A DNA stretch of 38,578 nt from Minisyncoccota bacterium (GCA_022843645.1 JALHNF010000001.1:1-38578), one strand, 5' to 3'; positions 24,513 through 32,999 are shown, counted from the stretch's first letter. Notes: generated by a model not told the origin, from the sequence alone. Translations and numbers: made by a program.

Positions 24513-25592
24513 ATGACGAACTCTCAAAAAACAGTTTTTCTTGGTATGTCAGGCGGGGTGGACTCCTCGGTCTCTTTGCTTTTACTCAAAAAAGCTGGGT
24601 ACAATGTTGTGGGAGTGTTTATAAAAGTATGGCAGCCTGAAGGATTTCCCTGTACTTCAAAAGAAGACCGTCTCGACGCGATGCGCGTTGCTGCGCAATT
24701 TAATATTCCATTTCTTACGCTTGATTTAGAAAAAGAGTACAAAAAAGGTGTTATTGATTACATGTTTTCTGAATATAAGAAAGGTAATACCCCAAATCCT
24801 GACGTCATGTGCAATCGTGAAGTGAAGTTTGGTGCATTTTTGAACTTTGCACGCACGCACGGTGCAGATTTTGTTGCCACAGGGCACTACGCGCAGGTTC
24901 TCCACTCCGAACATGAGTCAAAGGTACTCACAAGCAAAGATATTGAGAAAGATCAAACATACTTTTTGTGGACATTAGAGCAAAAACAGATACAGTCCAT
25001 TTTGTTTCCAATTGGTCATCTTAAGAAAAGTGAGGTACGAGAAATCGCCCGCAAAACAAACATATACACCGCACCAAAAAAAGACAGTCAGGGGTTATGT
25101 TTCGTGGGAAATGTTTCTTTCAAAGATTTACTCAAGCAAGAGCTGAAGCCGCTCCCTGGGGACGTATTAAATGAAAAAGGTGATGTGATTGGGGTTCATA
25201 ACGGCGCAATCCTCTACACAAAAGGTGAGCGACATGGATTTACTATCACAAAAAAGAGTCCTCATGATGAGAAGCTTTTCATAGTTGATCGCGATATACA
25301 AAAAAATACAGTCACTGTCTCACAAGATACCCCTGAAAATAGTAGCCGTTTGCTAGATGAATATGTCACACTGACAGATCACTCCTTCACACGAGAGGCT
25401 TTCTCAGTGGGTAAAAATGTATTGGCACGATTTCGATATCGAGCAGAACTTTTTCCCTGCACTGTCTCAAGTGTGAATGCAGAGACACTCACCCTCAAAG
25501 TAAGCACGCCTGTTTCAGTAACAAAAGGCCAGTCTGCGGCGCTGTACGATACGGCTAGCACAGAATTACTCGGAGGAGGTATAATAATGTAA
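24513..25592 (+). CDS. mnmA: tRNA-specific 2-thiouridylase MnmA
   Basis: 359 aa. It thiolates U34 of tRNA Lys, Glu and Gln. The PP-loop is SGGVDSS (13-19). The catalytic Cys is in NPDVMCNREVKFG and the second Cys in DSQGLCFVG; TGHYAQV and KDQTYFLW are also present, followed by the C-terminal beta-barrel (YTKGERHGFTI onward). The end VTKGQSAALYD is typical. Its stop overlaps the mgtC ATG by one base. The sulfur relay partner is not in the window. Confidence 0.96.
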   Translation: MTNSQKTVFLGMSGGVDSSVSLLLLKKAGYNVVGVFIKVWQPEGFPCTSKEDRLDAMRVAAQFNIPFLTLDLEKEYKKGVIDYMFSEYKKGNTPNPDVMCNREVKFGAFLNFARTHGADFVATGHYAQVLHSEHESKVLTSKDIEKDQTYFLWTLEQKQIQSILFPIGHLKKSEVREIARKTNIYTAPKKDSQGLCFVGNVSFKDLLKQELKPLPGDVLNEKGDVIGVHNGAILYTKGERHGFTITKKSPHDEKLFIVDRDIQKNTVTVSQDTPENSSRLLDEYVTLTDHSFTREAFSVGKNVLARFRYRAELFPCTVSSVNAETLTLKVSTPVSVTKGQSAALYDTASTELLGGGIIM

Positions 25593-26044
25593 TGGATTAC
25601 ATATCAGGTATTGAAATAGAATTTTCTATTCGCATTCTCATTGCTCTTGTACTCGGAATGGTGATTGGTATCGAGCGAGTCCGCGCACACAAAATAGCTG
25701 GCCCACGAACATATGCGCTTGTGTCTATGGGTGCAGCACTTTTTATCGTGACAGGGGAGCTCGTATATGAAACCGTCAACCAAACAGTTGACTCACTTCG
25801 TATTGCTGCACAGATTGTTGTAGGAATTGGCTTCTTGGGCGGAGGAATGATTATGTTCAAAAATGGCGAGAAAACCGGCCTCACAACAGCTGCGGGGCTC
25901 TGGGTAGCCGCCGCGATAGGAGTTGCGTGTGGTTTTGGATTTTATACACTAGCAATAGTGGCAACACTAGCGACACTTCTTACTTTCACCATTCTCTGGG
26001 AAGTTGAGAACAAATTCATTGCTCCACATGACGATACTAAATAG
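25592..26044 (+). CDS. MgtC/SapB-family membrane protein
   Basis: 150 aa. Four TM helices follow a short N-terminus. Conserved landmarks are GMVIGIERVRAHKIAGPRTY, VGIGFLGGGMIMFKNG and GLTTAAGLWVAAAIGVACG. It lacks the C-terminal ACT-like domain of Salmonella MgtC, as most short family members do. The family is linked to Mg2+ limitation and F-ATPase control, but the transport role is unsettled. The start overlaps the mnmA stop by one base, and the next gene overlaps its end by 17 nt. Confidence 0.93.
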   Translation: MDYISGIEIEFSIRILIALVLGMVIGIERVRAHKIAGPRTYALVSMGAALFIVTGELVYETVNQTVDSLRIAAQIVVGIGFLGGGMIMFKNGEKTGLTTAAGLWVAAAIGVACGFGFYTLAIVATLATLLTFTILWEVENKFIAPHDDTK

Positions 26045-26504
26045 CTGGGTTATCTTGGCGCTTTTAGGCGCAGTTGCGGCATCACTTGGAACTATTTTTG
26101 CAAAAATAGGTTTGCAAGATGTACCATCGCATATTGTTACCACAGTACGAGGGGTTGTCATGGCTATTGTGGTCACTCTTGTCACGCTCTTTATTTCAAA
26201 AAAGGTCAGCATGCAGTCTATCACCGAGCTTCCAACATCAGCCTGGATCTTCATTATTCTTTCTGCTGTGTGCGGGGCAATATCGTGGCTTCTCTTTTTT
26301 CAATCTCTTGCCCTTGGGCCAGTACAGGGGGTGACTGTCCTTGATAAACTGAGTCTCATTTTTACTCTCGTCTTAGCGGCCCTTTTTCTTGGTGAAGCAT
26401 TTACTATACAAACTATTATTGGCGGACTCCTTGTGCTTATTGGCACTCTTTTGGTGGCACTTCCAAGTGAATTCTTACGTTTAGTAGGAAAGCTTTTTTC
26501 TTAG
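26028..26504 (+). CDS. Single-domain EamA-family membrane protein
   Basis: 158 aa from the ATG at 26028; an upstream TTG in frame is less likely. Five TM helices form one EamA repeat, ending AALFLGEAFTIQTIIGGLLVLIGTLLV, the hallmark of the family. Most DMT transporters carry two such repeats in about 300 aa, so this one must dimerise or belongs to the half-size group. It overlaps mgtC by 17 nt. The substrate is unknown. Confidence 0.88.
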   Translation: MTILNSWVILALLGAVAASLGTIFAKIGLQDVPSHIVTTVRGVVMAIVVTLVTLFISKKVSMQSITELPTSAWIFIILSAVCGAISWLLFFQSLALGPVQGVTVLDKLSLIFTLVLAALFLGEAFTIQTIIGGLLVLIGTLLVALPSEFLRLVGKLFS

Positions 26505-26506
26505 AC

Positions 26507-26778
26507 ACACCCTCATTTGTTGCCAGATGGGAGTCGACTTCACATTCATTTATTGGTATTACCACACCTTCGTTGGTGTTCCGCCCTTTGGTTTTGATGG
26601 CATCGACATCAAAAGCTTTGCCATGGCGGCTCTCAGAAAAAGAACACTGCCGGAAGTGTCACGGACAGAATTAAAGAGAATACTCGAGATTCCTGATTAT
26701 GGATTCTCTCATGACCCACTCGAAGATGCTGAAATGCAAGCCGCTCTTTTCTTCGGGCTTCTTCACAAGGTAGGCTGA
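26507..26778 (+). pseudogene. Remnant of a DEDDh 3'-5' exonuclease gene
   Basis: The visible frame from the ATG at 26527 has the family's C-terminal features: DFTFIYWYYHTFVG, PFGFDGIDIKSFAMAAL and the Exo III motif HDPLEDAEMQAALFFGLL. The residues that should precede it (SFVARWES) are in another frame just upstream (26513-26536), so one base seems to be missing near 26534-26536. Everything N-terminal, including the DxE motif, is absent: 26505 lies directly behind the EamA stop. It is therefore 5'-truncated and frameshifted. Its own terminator survives. Confidence 0.7.
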
Positions 26779-26799
26779 CATGTCTTACCTTCATACACC

Positions 26800-26828
26800 C
26801 CTCGCGCTCACTTGGGCGCGAGGTTTTT
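26800..26828 (+). terminator. Terminator after the exonuclease remnant
   Basis: 8-bp stem CCTCGCGC (26800-26807) with GCGCGAGG (26816-26823), an 8-nt loop, and a T run. Confidence 0.85.
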
Positions 26829-26855
26829 ATTGTTTTCGATTATGAAATAAATTGC

Positions 26856-26861
26856 TATATT
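26856..26861 (+). promoter_or_regulatory. -10 box for alaS (leaderless)
   Basis: TATATT ending 6 nt before the ATG at 26868. Confidence 0.55.
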
Positions 26862-26867
26862 GTGTAG

Positions 26868-28802
26868 ATGAAAGTAAAAGAGCTTAGAGCGACATTCTTG
26901 AGTTTTATGGAAGAAAAAGGGCATGTCATCGTCCCCTCATCTCCGCTTGTGCCCGAAAATGACCCTACAACGCTCTTTACGGGCTCTGGCATGCAACCGA
27001 TGCTGCCGTATCTACTCGGACAGCCACACCCAAGCGGAAAACGTGTGGCTGACTCTCAAAAAGCGTTTCGGAGTCAAGACATAGAAGAAGTTGGCGATAA
27101 CCGTCATACGACTTTTTTTGAAATGATTGGAAATTGGTCTTTTGGAGATTATTTCAAAGAAGAGCAAATTACATGGATGTGGGACTTTCTAGTGAGCAAG
27201 TTAAAGCTCGATCCTGAAAATTTTTATCTCACATGTTTTATTGGTAATGATTCTCTTGGTGTACCTCGTGATACATATTCGGCAGAACTTTGGCAAGCTT
27301 TTTTTAAAAAGAAAGGAATAGATGTTGGAATCGGCGAAAATCCCGAGAAAGATGGTATTCGAACAATCAATGGAGTAAGAGATCATATATTTTACTATTC
27401 CGAAAAAAAGAATTGGTGGAGCCGCACAGGAGCACCTGCAAATATGCCCATTGGAGAGCCGGGTGGTCCGGATACTGAGATGTTTTATGACTTTCACCCA
27501 GAACTAGGACGAAGCTGTATTCCAAATACTCCGTTTAGTGGTGAATTTTGCCATGTAAACTGTGATTGTGGACGATTTGTGGAAATAGGTAATAACGTAT
27601 TCATGCAGTACAAAAAAACTGCACAAGGCTTTGAAGAGTTGCCACAAATGAACGTTGACCACGGCTCAGGACTTGAACGTATTTGTGCTGCTGTAAATGA
27701 TGATGGTGATGTCTTTAATATTGATATCTTTGAAAACGCAAAGAAAACCATTGAAAATCTTTCTGGAAAAGCGTATACGGGCGAAGCGCAGTATGCATTT
27801 CGAGTAATTCTCGATCATATTCGCGCTGCAACATTTTTAATAAGCGATGGGGTGCTTCCGGGAAACAAAGACCAGAGCTATTTTGTACGGCGCCTCATTC
27901 GTCGTGCGGTACGGTTTGCTCGCAACCTCGACATTCACACAAACTTTTGTGCCGAAGTTGCAGATTCATTTATTCAAGTCTACAAAGACGAGTACACAAA
28001 CCTTGAAACTAACAAAGACGTTATTCTTGGCGAAATAACAAAAGAGGAGGAGAAGTTTAGAAAAACACTTGAGAATGGAATGAAGGAGTTTGAAAAAGCT
28101 ATCATAGAAATTCATAAATCAGTTAACGGAGAAACAAAAGAGATAATTAGACATTTGTCGGGCCGCATCGCTTTTGATCTACTTCAGTCATATGGATTCC
28201 CAATTGAGCTTACAGAAGAACTTGCAAAAGAGCGAAACATCATTGTGGACCGGGAGGAATTTGAAAAGCATAAAAAAGAACATTCTGATCAATCTCGCAC
28301 AGCATCAGCTGGAAAATTCAAAGGTGGCTTAGGTGGCGATGGGGAAATGGAAGTCAAGTTCCACACAGCCACACACTTGCTCCATCAAGCACTCCGCGAG
28401 GTACTTGGCGAGCACGTATTGCAAAAAGGCTCAAACATCACTCCTGAACGCCTCCGCTTTGACTTTTCTCATGATGCAAAAATGACCGACGAAGAAAAAA
28501 AGAAAGTAGAAAATCTTATTAATTCAAAAATTGCTGCAGATTTACCAGTAACACGTGAAGAAGTCTCATTTGAAGAAGCAAAAGCACGTGGTGCTATTGG
28601 ACTTTTTGAAGACAAATACAGTGACGTGGTGAGCATTTACCGAATAGGTGAGGGCACAAAACGTGGTGATAGCAATCTGTACTCAATCGAGTTTTGTGGC
28701 GGTCCACATGTAGAACGTCTTGGGGTGCTCGGAACGTTTAAAATTCAGAAAGAAGAAGCTGTAAGCGCTGGTGTGCGACGAATTAAGGCTGTGTTGATAT
28801 AA
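26868..28802 (+). CDS. alaS: Alanyl-tRNA synthetase lacking the C-Ala/DHHA1 domain
   Basis: 644 aa against about 870 in E. coli. The class II catalytic core is clear (FTGSGMQPMLPYLLGQ, FRSQDIEEVGDNRHTTFFEM, GDYFKEEQ, then DHGSGLERI). The editing domain has HTATH near 28360 and the CGGPH metal site near 28695. The protein stops soon after GGPHV, at GVRRIKAVLI, so the C-terminal oligomerisation/tRNA-elbow domain is missing. Short AlaRS forms are known in reduced genomes and remain active. The tRNA-Ala at 5163 keeps the G3:U70 pair it reads. Confidence 0.96.
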   Translation: MKVKELRATFLSFMEEKGHVIVPSSPLVPENDPTTLFTGSGMQPMLPYLLGQPHPSGKRVADSQKAFRSQDIEEVGDNRHTTFFEMIGNWSFGDYFKEEQITWMWDFLVSKLKLDPENFYLTCFIGNDSLGVPRDTYSAELWQAFFKKKGIDVGIGENPEKDGIRTINGVRDHIFYYSEKKNWWSRTGAPANMPIGEPGGPDTEMFYDFHPELGRSCIPNTPFSGEFCHVNCDCGRFVEIGNNVFMQYKKTAQGFEELPQMNVDHGSGLERICAAVNDDGDVFNIDIFENAKKTIENLSGKAYTGEAQYAFRVILDHIRAATFLISDGVLPGNKDQSYFVRRLIRRAVRFARNLDIHTNFCAEVADSFIQVYKDEYTNLETNKDVILGEITKEEEKFRKTLENGMKEFEKAIIEIHKSVNGETKEIIRHLSGRIAFDLLQSYGFPIELTEELAKERNIIVDREEFEKHKKEHSDQSRTASAGKFKGGLGGDGEMEVKFHTATHLLHQALREVLGEHVLQKGSNITPERLRFDFSHDAKMTDEEKKKVENLINSKIAADLPVTREEVSFEEAKARGAIGLFEDKYSDVVSIYRIGEGTKRGDSNLYSIEFCGGPHVERLGVLGTFKIQKEEAVSAGVRRIKAVLI

Positions 28803-28836
28803 AAAGACGTTCTTTCGGGGGGTCACGATAGTGTAC

Positions 28837-28865
28837 TTGACAAGACTGCTCTTATTGTGTATAGT
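28837..28865 (+). promoter_or_regulatory. Sigma70-like promoter of the zinc-finger gene
   Basis: Near-consensus TTGACA (28837-28842), a 17-bp spacer and TATAGT (28860-28865), with a leader of roughly 35 nt. Confidence 0.85.
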
Positions 28866-28908
28866 ATAGATGGTTGATCATTTTGAATTGCCCCAAAGAG
28901 GAGGTATT

Positions 28909-29298
28909 ATGCTCCGATTAAGAGTAACAGTATCTCTACAGTGTCCTCACTGTAGAGAGTCGATTAACGCCCACTCCCCGAACTGCCCAGCTCATGATCT
29001 TCAGAAGCTTGTCGAGAAGCGCATGGCATCCACTGGACTATGCCCGGTATGCAAGAAAGAGTCGGCATCTGTTGAATTAAATGCCGGTGACTTTTACGAG
29101 TGTCGTAAATGTCATACGCAATTCTCAACAGCCGAAAGCGGCTCAGCCGAGGAAGACTGGACATGGTTAACAATCAACGGCGAGTTCATTATCGTCATCG
29201 TGCTCAAGGATAAAGGCAAGGGAGACTTTCCTCTTGACAAGCTCTTTGAGGAAGCGCGGCAGAGACTAAAGAAGAAAAGAAAGCAAGCACCTACCTGA
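28909..29298 (+). CDS. Small protein with two zinc-ribbon-like sites
   Basis: 129 aa from the ATG at 28909, preceded by a strong Shine-Dalgarno (GAGGAGG). Cysteines are arranged as C12-C15-C26-H29 and C45-C48-C65-C68, two separate zinc knuckles. A Trp/Ile-rich beta segment (WTWLTINGEFIIVIVL) and a basic tail (RLKKKRKQ) follow. The function is unrecognised; the tail suggests nucleic-acid or ribosome contact. An in-frame start at 28870 would lie at or before the predicted transcription start and is unlikely. The transcription unit is solitary, with its own promoter and terminator. Confidence 0.7.
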   Translation: MLRLRVTVSLQCPHCRESINAHSPNCPAHDLQKLVEKRMASTGLCPVCKKESASVELNAGDFYECRKCHTQFSTAESGSAEEDWTWLTINGEFIIVIVLKDKGKGDFPLDKLFEEARQRLKKKRKQAPT

Positions 29299-29355
29299 AC
29301 TGTGAAAACTTGTGACGATTAGTCCGGTTTTTGCTTAAATAGGTCGTAAAACAAG

Positions 29356-29378
29356 AAGAGCCTGACCAGCTCTTTTTT
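29356..29378 (+). terminator. Terminator after the zinc-finger gene
   Basis: Stem AAGAGC (29356-29361) with GCTCTT (29369-29374), a 7-nt loop and a T run. Confidence 0.75.
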
Positions 29379-29402
29379 CATTATTTATTTTTGAGAATAC
29401 GG

Positions 29403-29408
29403 TATACT
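29403..29408 (+). promoter_or_regulatory. -10 box for the PilM-like gene (leaderless)
   Basis: TATACT ending 7 nt before the ATG at 29416. Confidence 0.55.
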
Positions 29409-29415
29409 TAATCTC

Positions 29416-30396
29416 ATGCAACGCGGCACGTTACTTTCAAAAGAAAAGTGTTTTTTAATTCTTGATATCTATCTTGGGGGTGTTGATGCTGTGCTTGTAG
29501 AAAATAAAAAGATTACTAAAAACGCGCACGCAGAAATTGCTCTCTCTACCGAAGATCCTGTCGCGACTTTTTTGCTTCAAGCGGAAGACCTCATACAAGA
29601 AAGCATCGCCAACCTTTCAGCAAAAGCTAAAGACATCCCAGTTTTAGTTTCTGTAGCTCCACCTCTGTCTCATTCCACCAAAGAAGAAGTTACTTTTTCT
29701 GAGACCGACAAAAACTTTTTTAACACCTCGTATACAACCATATATGATAAAGAGCTAGTGCTTCCGATGCCACATAAAAACATACTCCAAAATTTTGCCC
29801 ATGACGGCGTGATTGTAGAACACCCGCCCGAAAACCGAACTATAAACGGTTACGCGACTAAAAATCTAGAGCAAAAAGGTATTCGGAGCGCGGATCTTTA
29901 TGAAACGTGGATCCAAGGAACTGTTTATAATGCCATTGAGAAAGTGAAAATTAAATATTCACTTGGCAGCATGCTTTTTGTTGCCCCGTATGCAATACAA
30001 AATACATTCATTTTTGGACCTTACATGAGCTGTCTGTATGTAGAAGACAATGGGTTCCTTGTCGGTATAGGTACAGAAACGGTTGTTCGAGATGTGGCTA
30101 AAGAGCTTTCGCTTTCTGTATATCAGGTCAAAGATGTATTAAAAGGTATTCTGCGTGGTCACATAGAAAAAGAAATTGTATACAAAAAAACAAAACATCT
30201 GATTGATACGGCAATAGAAAACACGGTTCGTTTTGCACATATCGACGTATACAAAAAATATCTCTGGAGATGCACTACAAACGACCTTGGTTTTGATCAG
30301 ATTCTTAGAGATGCACTTTATGACCACAGAAACATTACACTACAACCAACATCAAATTCAATAATCACACATATACTAAAAAATACGTTACAATAA
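29416..30396 (+). CDS. PilM/FtsA-like actin-fold protein, divergent
   Basis: 326 aa, soluble. It begins with an actin-fold phosphate-1-like strand pair (FLILDIYLGGVDAVLVE) and later has VLVSVAPPLS and GVGTETVVRDVA-type segments. These suggest a PilM/FtsA-type ATPase, but the canonical GxxxS and G-rich phosphate-2 motifs are weak, so it may have lost ATP binding. It sits 12 nt before the membrane protein at 30409, as PilM precedes PilN-type membrane proteins. The assignment rests on pattern and context only. Confidence 0.5.
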   Translation: MQRGTLLSKEKCFLILDIYLGGVDAVLVENKKITKNAHAEIALSTEDPVATFLLQAEDLIQESIANLSAKAKDIPVLVSVAPPLSHSTKEEVTFSETDKNFFNTSYTTIYDKELVLPMPHKNILQNFAHDGVIVEHPPENRTINGYATKNLEQKGIRSADLYETWIQGTVYNAIEKVKIKYSLGSMLFVAPYAIQNTFIFGPYMSCLYVEDNGFLVGIGTETVVRDVAKELSLSVYQVKDVLKGILRGHIEKEIVYKKTKHLIDTAIENTVRFAHIDVYKKYLWRCTTNDLGFDQILRDALYDHRNITLQPTSNSIITHILKNTLQ

Positions 30397-30408
30397 AATC
30401 ATCGCTGT

Positions 30409-31674
30409 ATGCAAGACATTGTACCTAAGAAAAGTATCCGAGAAATTACTAAGCCACACGTACCTCGTGCACTTGAGGCAAGCTTGCACCCTCATCCGCA
30501 GAAACAAAAAACAGAAGACATACAAACAAAAGGGACACCGGGTGGGAGAGAGTACGTACATACAAAGAATATCCCTCCTCGAATTGCTGAAAAAGTAGAA
30601 AGAAAGGAGAGAGCAGGTAAAATACTTTTCGGCTTGTTTGTACTCATCTGTGCTGCCGTTCTATACTTTTTGCATACAAACAAAAGTGTCACTGTCTACA
30701 TAACTCCTGAAATCAAAACCGTGCAGCTAGACAAGCAAGATATCGTTATTCCTAACAGTGATATTAAAACACTCGAGGTAAGCACCACGTCAATCATTGC
30801 TCTCAAAACAACAACCGGCACCCCAACAATAACAAAAGCGAAAGGGGAGGTTATTATTTACAATGCCAATTCAACATCACAAACTCTTGTCGTTGGCACA
30901 AGACTTAAAACCAAAAATGGGCTTATATACAGGTTAGATGAGCGGGTTGTGGTCCCTGCTTCAAAAAGAGAAGCCGGAAAAGAGATTCCTGGTTCTATAA
31001 CCACCAAAGTTACAGCCGACAAGGGCGGTGAAGCTTATAATGTTGCTCAAACAGACTTCGTCTTTCCAGGTCTAGAAGGCTCTCCTCGATACAAAACAGT
31101 CTATGCTCGTACAAAAAGCAATATTACAGGTGGCGCTCAAACTAGTGCAGTAGCACTAGACGAAGTAGACAAAAAAGAAAAAATCACGTCCCTTCAAGAC
31201 GAAGCCTCTCCTCTGCTTAAGTCAGAGATCACAAAGAAGCTCGAGGGTAGTATTGCAATCGGCACCCCATCTACAACACATGTATTCAAAAACATAGACG
31301 ACAAACAAGGCGAAGTTCAAATCATTACAACCGTACAAGCAGTCGACAGTAACACCTTTGCTTCTCTTGTGGCAAGAAAGCCCAATACCAGCACAAGCAC
31401 AACAGCTCTCATGGGAAATACGCAAAGTATCACACTTGCCAAAGAGCAGTCGGGGAGCACGTCAACTATTGTTCGGAGTAAAGACGAAGTGAGTATACGA
31501 GTGCTTCCAACAAGTGCCTTTATCCAGGACACCTTAACAGGTAAGCCGTTCTCTGAATTTAGAGACCTTGTTTCAAATTTTGAAGATGTGCGAGAAATTA
31601 GATTTACCTCACGTCCATTTTGGATGCGAGCGTTTCCGAAACCGTCATACATAGAAATTCAAATTCAAAACTAA
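30409..31674 (+). CDS. Membrane-anchored Baseplate_J-like surface protein
   Basis: 421 aa. A polar, basic, cytoplasmic N-terminus (1-65), one TM helix (about 66-85) and a large beta-rich external domain. The pattern GEVIIYNANSTSQTLVVGTRL followed by GLIYRLDERVVVPAS and GSITTKVTADKGGEAYNVAQ resembles the Baseplate_J-like modules found in Patescibacteria membrane proteins (from memory). It is probably one partner of the PilM-like protein upstream and exposed on the cell surface. There is no signal cleavage site. Confidence 0.6.
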   Translation: MQDIVPKKSIREITKPHVPRALEASLHPHPQKQKTEDIQTKGTPGGREYVHTKNIPPRIAEKVERKERAGKILFGLFVLICAAVLYFLHTNKSVTVYITPEIKTVQLDKQDIVIPNSDIKTLEVSTTSIIALKTTTGTPTITKAKGEVIIYNANSTSQTLVVGTRLKTKNGLIYRLDERVVVPASKREAGKEIPGSITTKVTADKGGEAYNVAQTDFVFPGLEGSPRYKTVYARTKSNITGGAQTSAVALDEVDKKEKITSLQDEASPLLKSEITKKLEGSIAIGTPSTTHVFKNIDDKQGEVQIITTVQAVDSNTFASLVARKPNTSTSTTALMGNTQSITLAKEQSGSTSTIVRSKDEVSIRVLPTSAFIQDTLTGKPFSEFRDLVSNFEDVREIRFTSRPFWMRAFPKPSYIEIQIQN

Positions 31675-31731
31675 TATATCTGCGTGATTGTTATTTTGTA
31701 GATGTGCTATATACTACTCTCTATATATACT

Positions 31732-31947
31732 ATGTCAGATAAAGATAAAGAGACGGTTCTGGGACAGGTAGTTGAAGCTCTTCCGAGTACCTTGTTTCGA
31801 GTGAAGCTCCAAGAAGATGGAAGGGAAGTCCTCTCGTACTTGGGCGGCAAAATGAGGATAAACAAAATACGTATTTTAGTTGGGGACAAAGTGGCACTTT
31901 TGATTGATCCATATGGTGGAAAAGCGCGTATTGTCAAAAGACTCTAA
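31732..31947 (+). CDS. infA: Translation initiation factor IF-1
   Basis: 71 aa, an S1/OB fold occupying the 30S A site during initiation. The start MSDKDKETV is followed by GQVVEALPSTLFRVKL, LSYLGGKMRINKIRILVGDKV and a final GKARIVKR. The upstream frame is open but the start at 31732 gives the standard length. A TATACT box at 31710-31715 suggests a leader of about 10 nt. It heads the ribosomal operon, without secY, adk or map in front. Confidence 0.95.
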   Translation: MSDKDKETVLGQVVEALPSTLFRVKLQEDGREVLSYLGGKMRINKIRILVGDKVALLIDPYGGKARIVKRL

Positions 31948-32003
31948 AATCCTTGCGTTAAACAAAAAAATATCGTATTATACATAACCATATTGCCGTT
32001 ATC

Positions 32004-32126
32004 ATGAAAATTAAATCAACAATTAAGGCAAAAGACCTACGAAATGGAGAATTTCTTGTTCGAAGAAAAGGGAAACTTTTTCGAATTAACAAAAAAGATC
32101 CATCTCGAAAAGCTCGACAGGGCTAG
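32004..32126 (+). CDS. rpmJ: Ribosomal protein L36 (zinc-free form)
   Basis: 40 codons: starts [17 protein letters not shown], then [16 protein letters not shown] and ends RKARQG. This is the C-minus form of L36 in which the four zinc-binding Cys/His are replaced. It lies between infA and rpsM, its normal place. It is too short to appear in ORF lists with a 60-codon cutoff. Five of its six Arg codons are CGA. Confidence 0.93.
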   Translation: MKIKSTIKAKDLRNGEFLVRRKGKLFRINKKDPSRKARQG

Positions 32127-32154
32127 ATAAAGGGTATATAAATTATTAAAACAC

Positions 32155-32535
32155 ATGCGAATTTCAGGTATTACAATCCCAGAGAAAAAACGGCTCGAAA
32201 TCAGCCTCACTTCAGTGTATGGAGTAGGTCGCCCTCGAGCAAAAGCTATTCTCAAAAAACTAAAGATTGACGAAAGTAAAACAGCTAAAGATCTTTCTGA
32301 AGCAGAAGAAAATGCTATCCGAAAAGAATTAGAAGCTTTCAAAATAGAAGGCGACCTCAAGCGTGAGGTTGCTCAAAACATTAAGCGCCTCAAAGACATC
32401 AAAGCATATCGTGGTGTTCGGCACTTACGAAAGATGCCTGTTCGAGGCCAGCGAACAAAAACAAATTCTCGTACCGTACGAGGTAATGTTCGTAAGACTA
32501 TGGGTAGCGGTCGACGAAAAGCTGAAAAGACATAA
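32155..32535 (+). CDS. rpsM: Ribosomal protein S13
   Basis: 126 aa. ISGITIPEKKRLEISLTSVYGVG at the N-terminus and the basic C-terminus HLRKMPVRGQRTKTNSRT are diagnostic. It contacts tRNA and the B1 bridge in the 30S head. Nine of 17 Arg codons are CGA. Confidence 0.97.
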   Translation: MRISGITIPEKKRLEISLTSVYGVGRPRAKAILKKLKIDESKTAKDLSEAEENAIRKELEAFKIEGDLKREVAQNIKRLKDIKAYRGVRHLRKMPVRGQRTKTNSRTVRGNVRKTMGSGRRKAEKT

Positions 32536-32564
32536 TCTTGAATTCATAACTACTTACAATAACT

Positions 32565-32999
32565 ATGGGAAAAAAACGAATTGTTAAAAAAGCAGGATCT
32601 ACAATGGATCAAGGTCTCAAGGCTCGATCTTTAGCTAAACTTGTTAAACGGAAGCTCACACACGGGGTTCTTCATGTTGAAGCAACCTACAACAATACAA
32701 AAGTAACCCTCTCTGATCTTGAAGGAAACACTCTCGCATGGTCTTCAAGCGGAGCACTTGGGTTTAAGGGTGCAAAAAAAGGCACACCTTTCGCGGCATC
32801 TAAAATCGGTGAACTCCTAGGAGAAAAAGCTCTTCAGGCTGGCATCAAAGAAATTGACGTTATTATCAAAGGTGTTGGCTCTGGTCGAGAAGGAGCGCTC
32901 CGAGCATTTATTGCTCATGGAATCGAAGTCCGCACCATCAAAGACAGAACCCCAATCCCTCACAATGGTCCAAAGGCACCTAAGCCACGACGTGTATAA
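32565..32999 (+). CDS. rpsK: Ribosomal protein S11
   Basis: 144 aa, slightly long because of a basic N-terminal extension (MGKKRIVKKAGSTMDQ). The core reads VEATYNNTKVTLSD, then KGAKKGTPFAASKIG and IKGVGSGREGALRAF, with the terminal RTPIPHNGPKAPKPRRV. It forms part of the 30S platform near the mRNA exit. Confidence 0.97.
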   Translation: MGKKRIVKKAGSTMDQGLKARSLAKLVKRKLTHGVLHVEATYNNTKVTLSDLEGNTLAWSSSGALGFKGAKKGTPFAASKIGELLGEKALQAGIKEIDVIIKGVGSGREGALRAFIAHGIEVRTIKDRTPIPHNGPKAPKPRRV

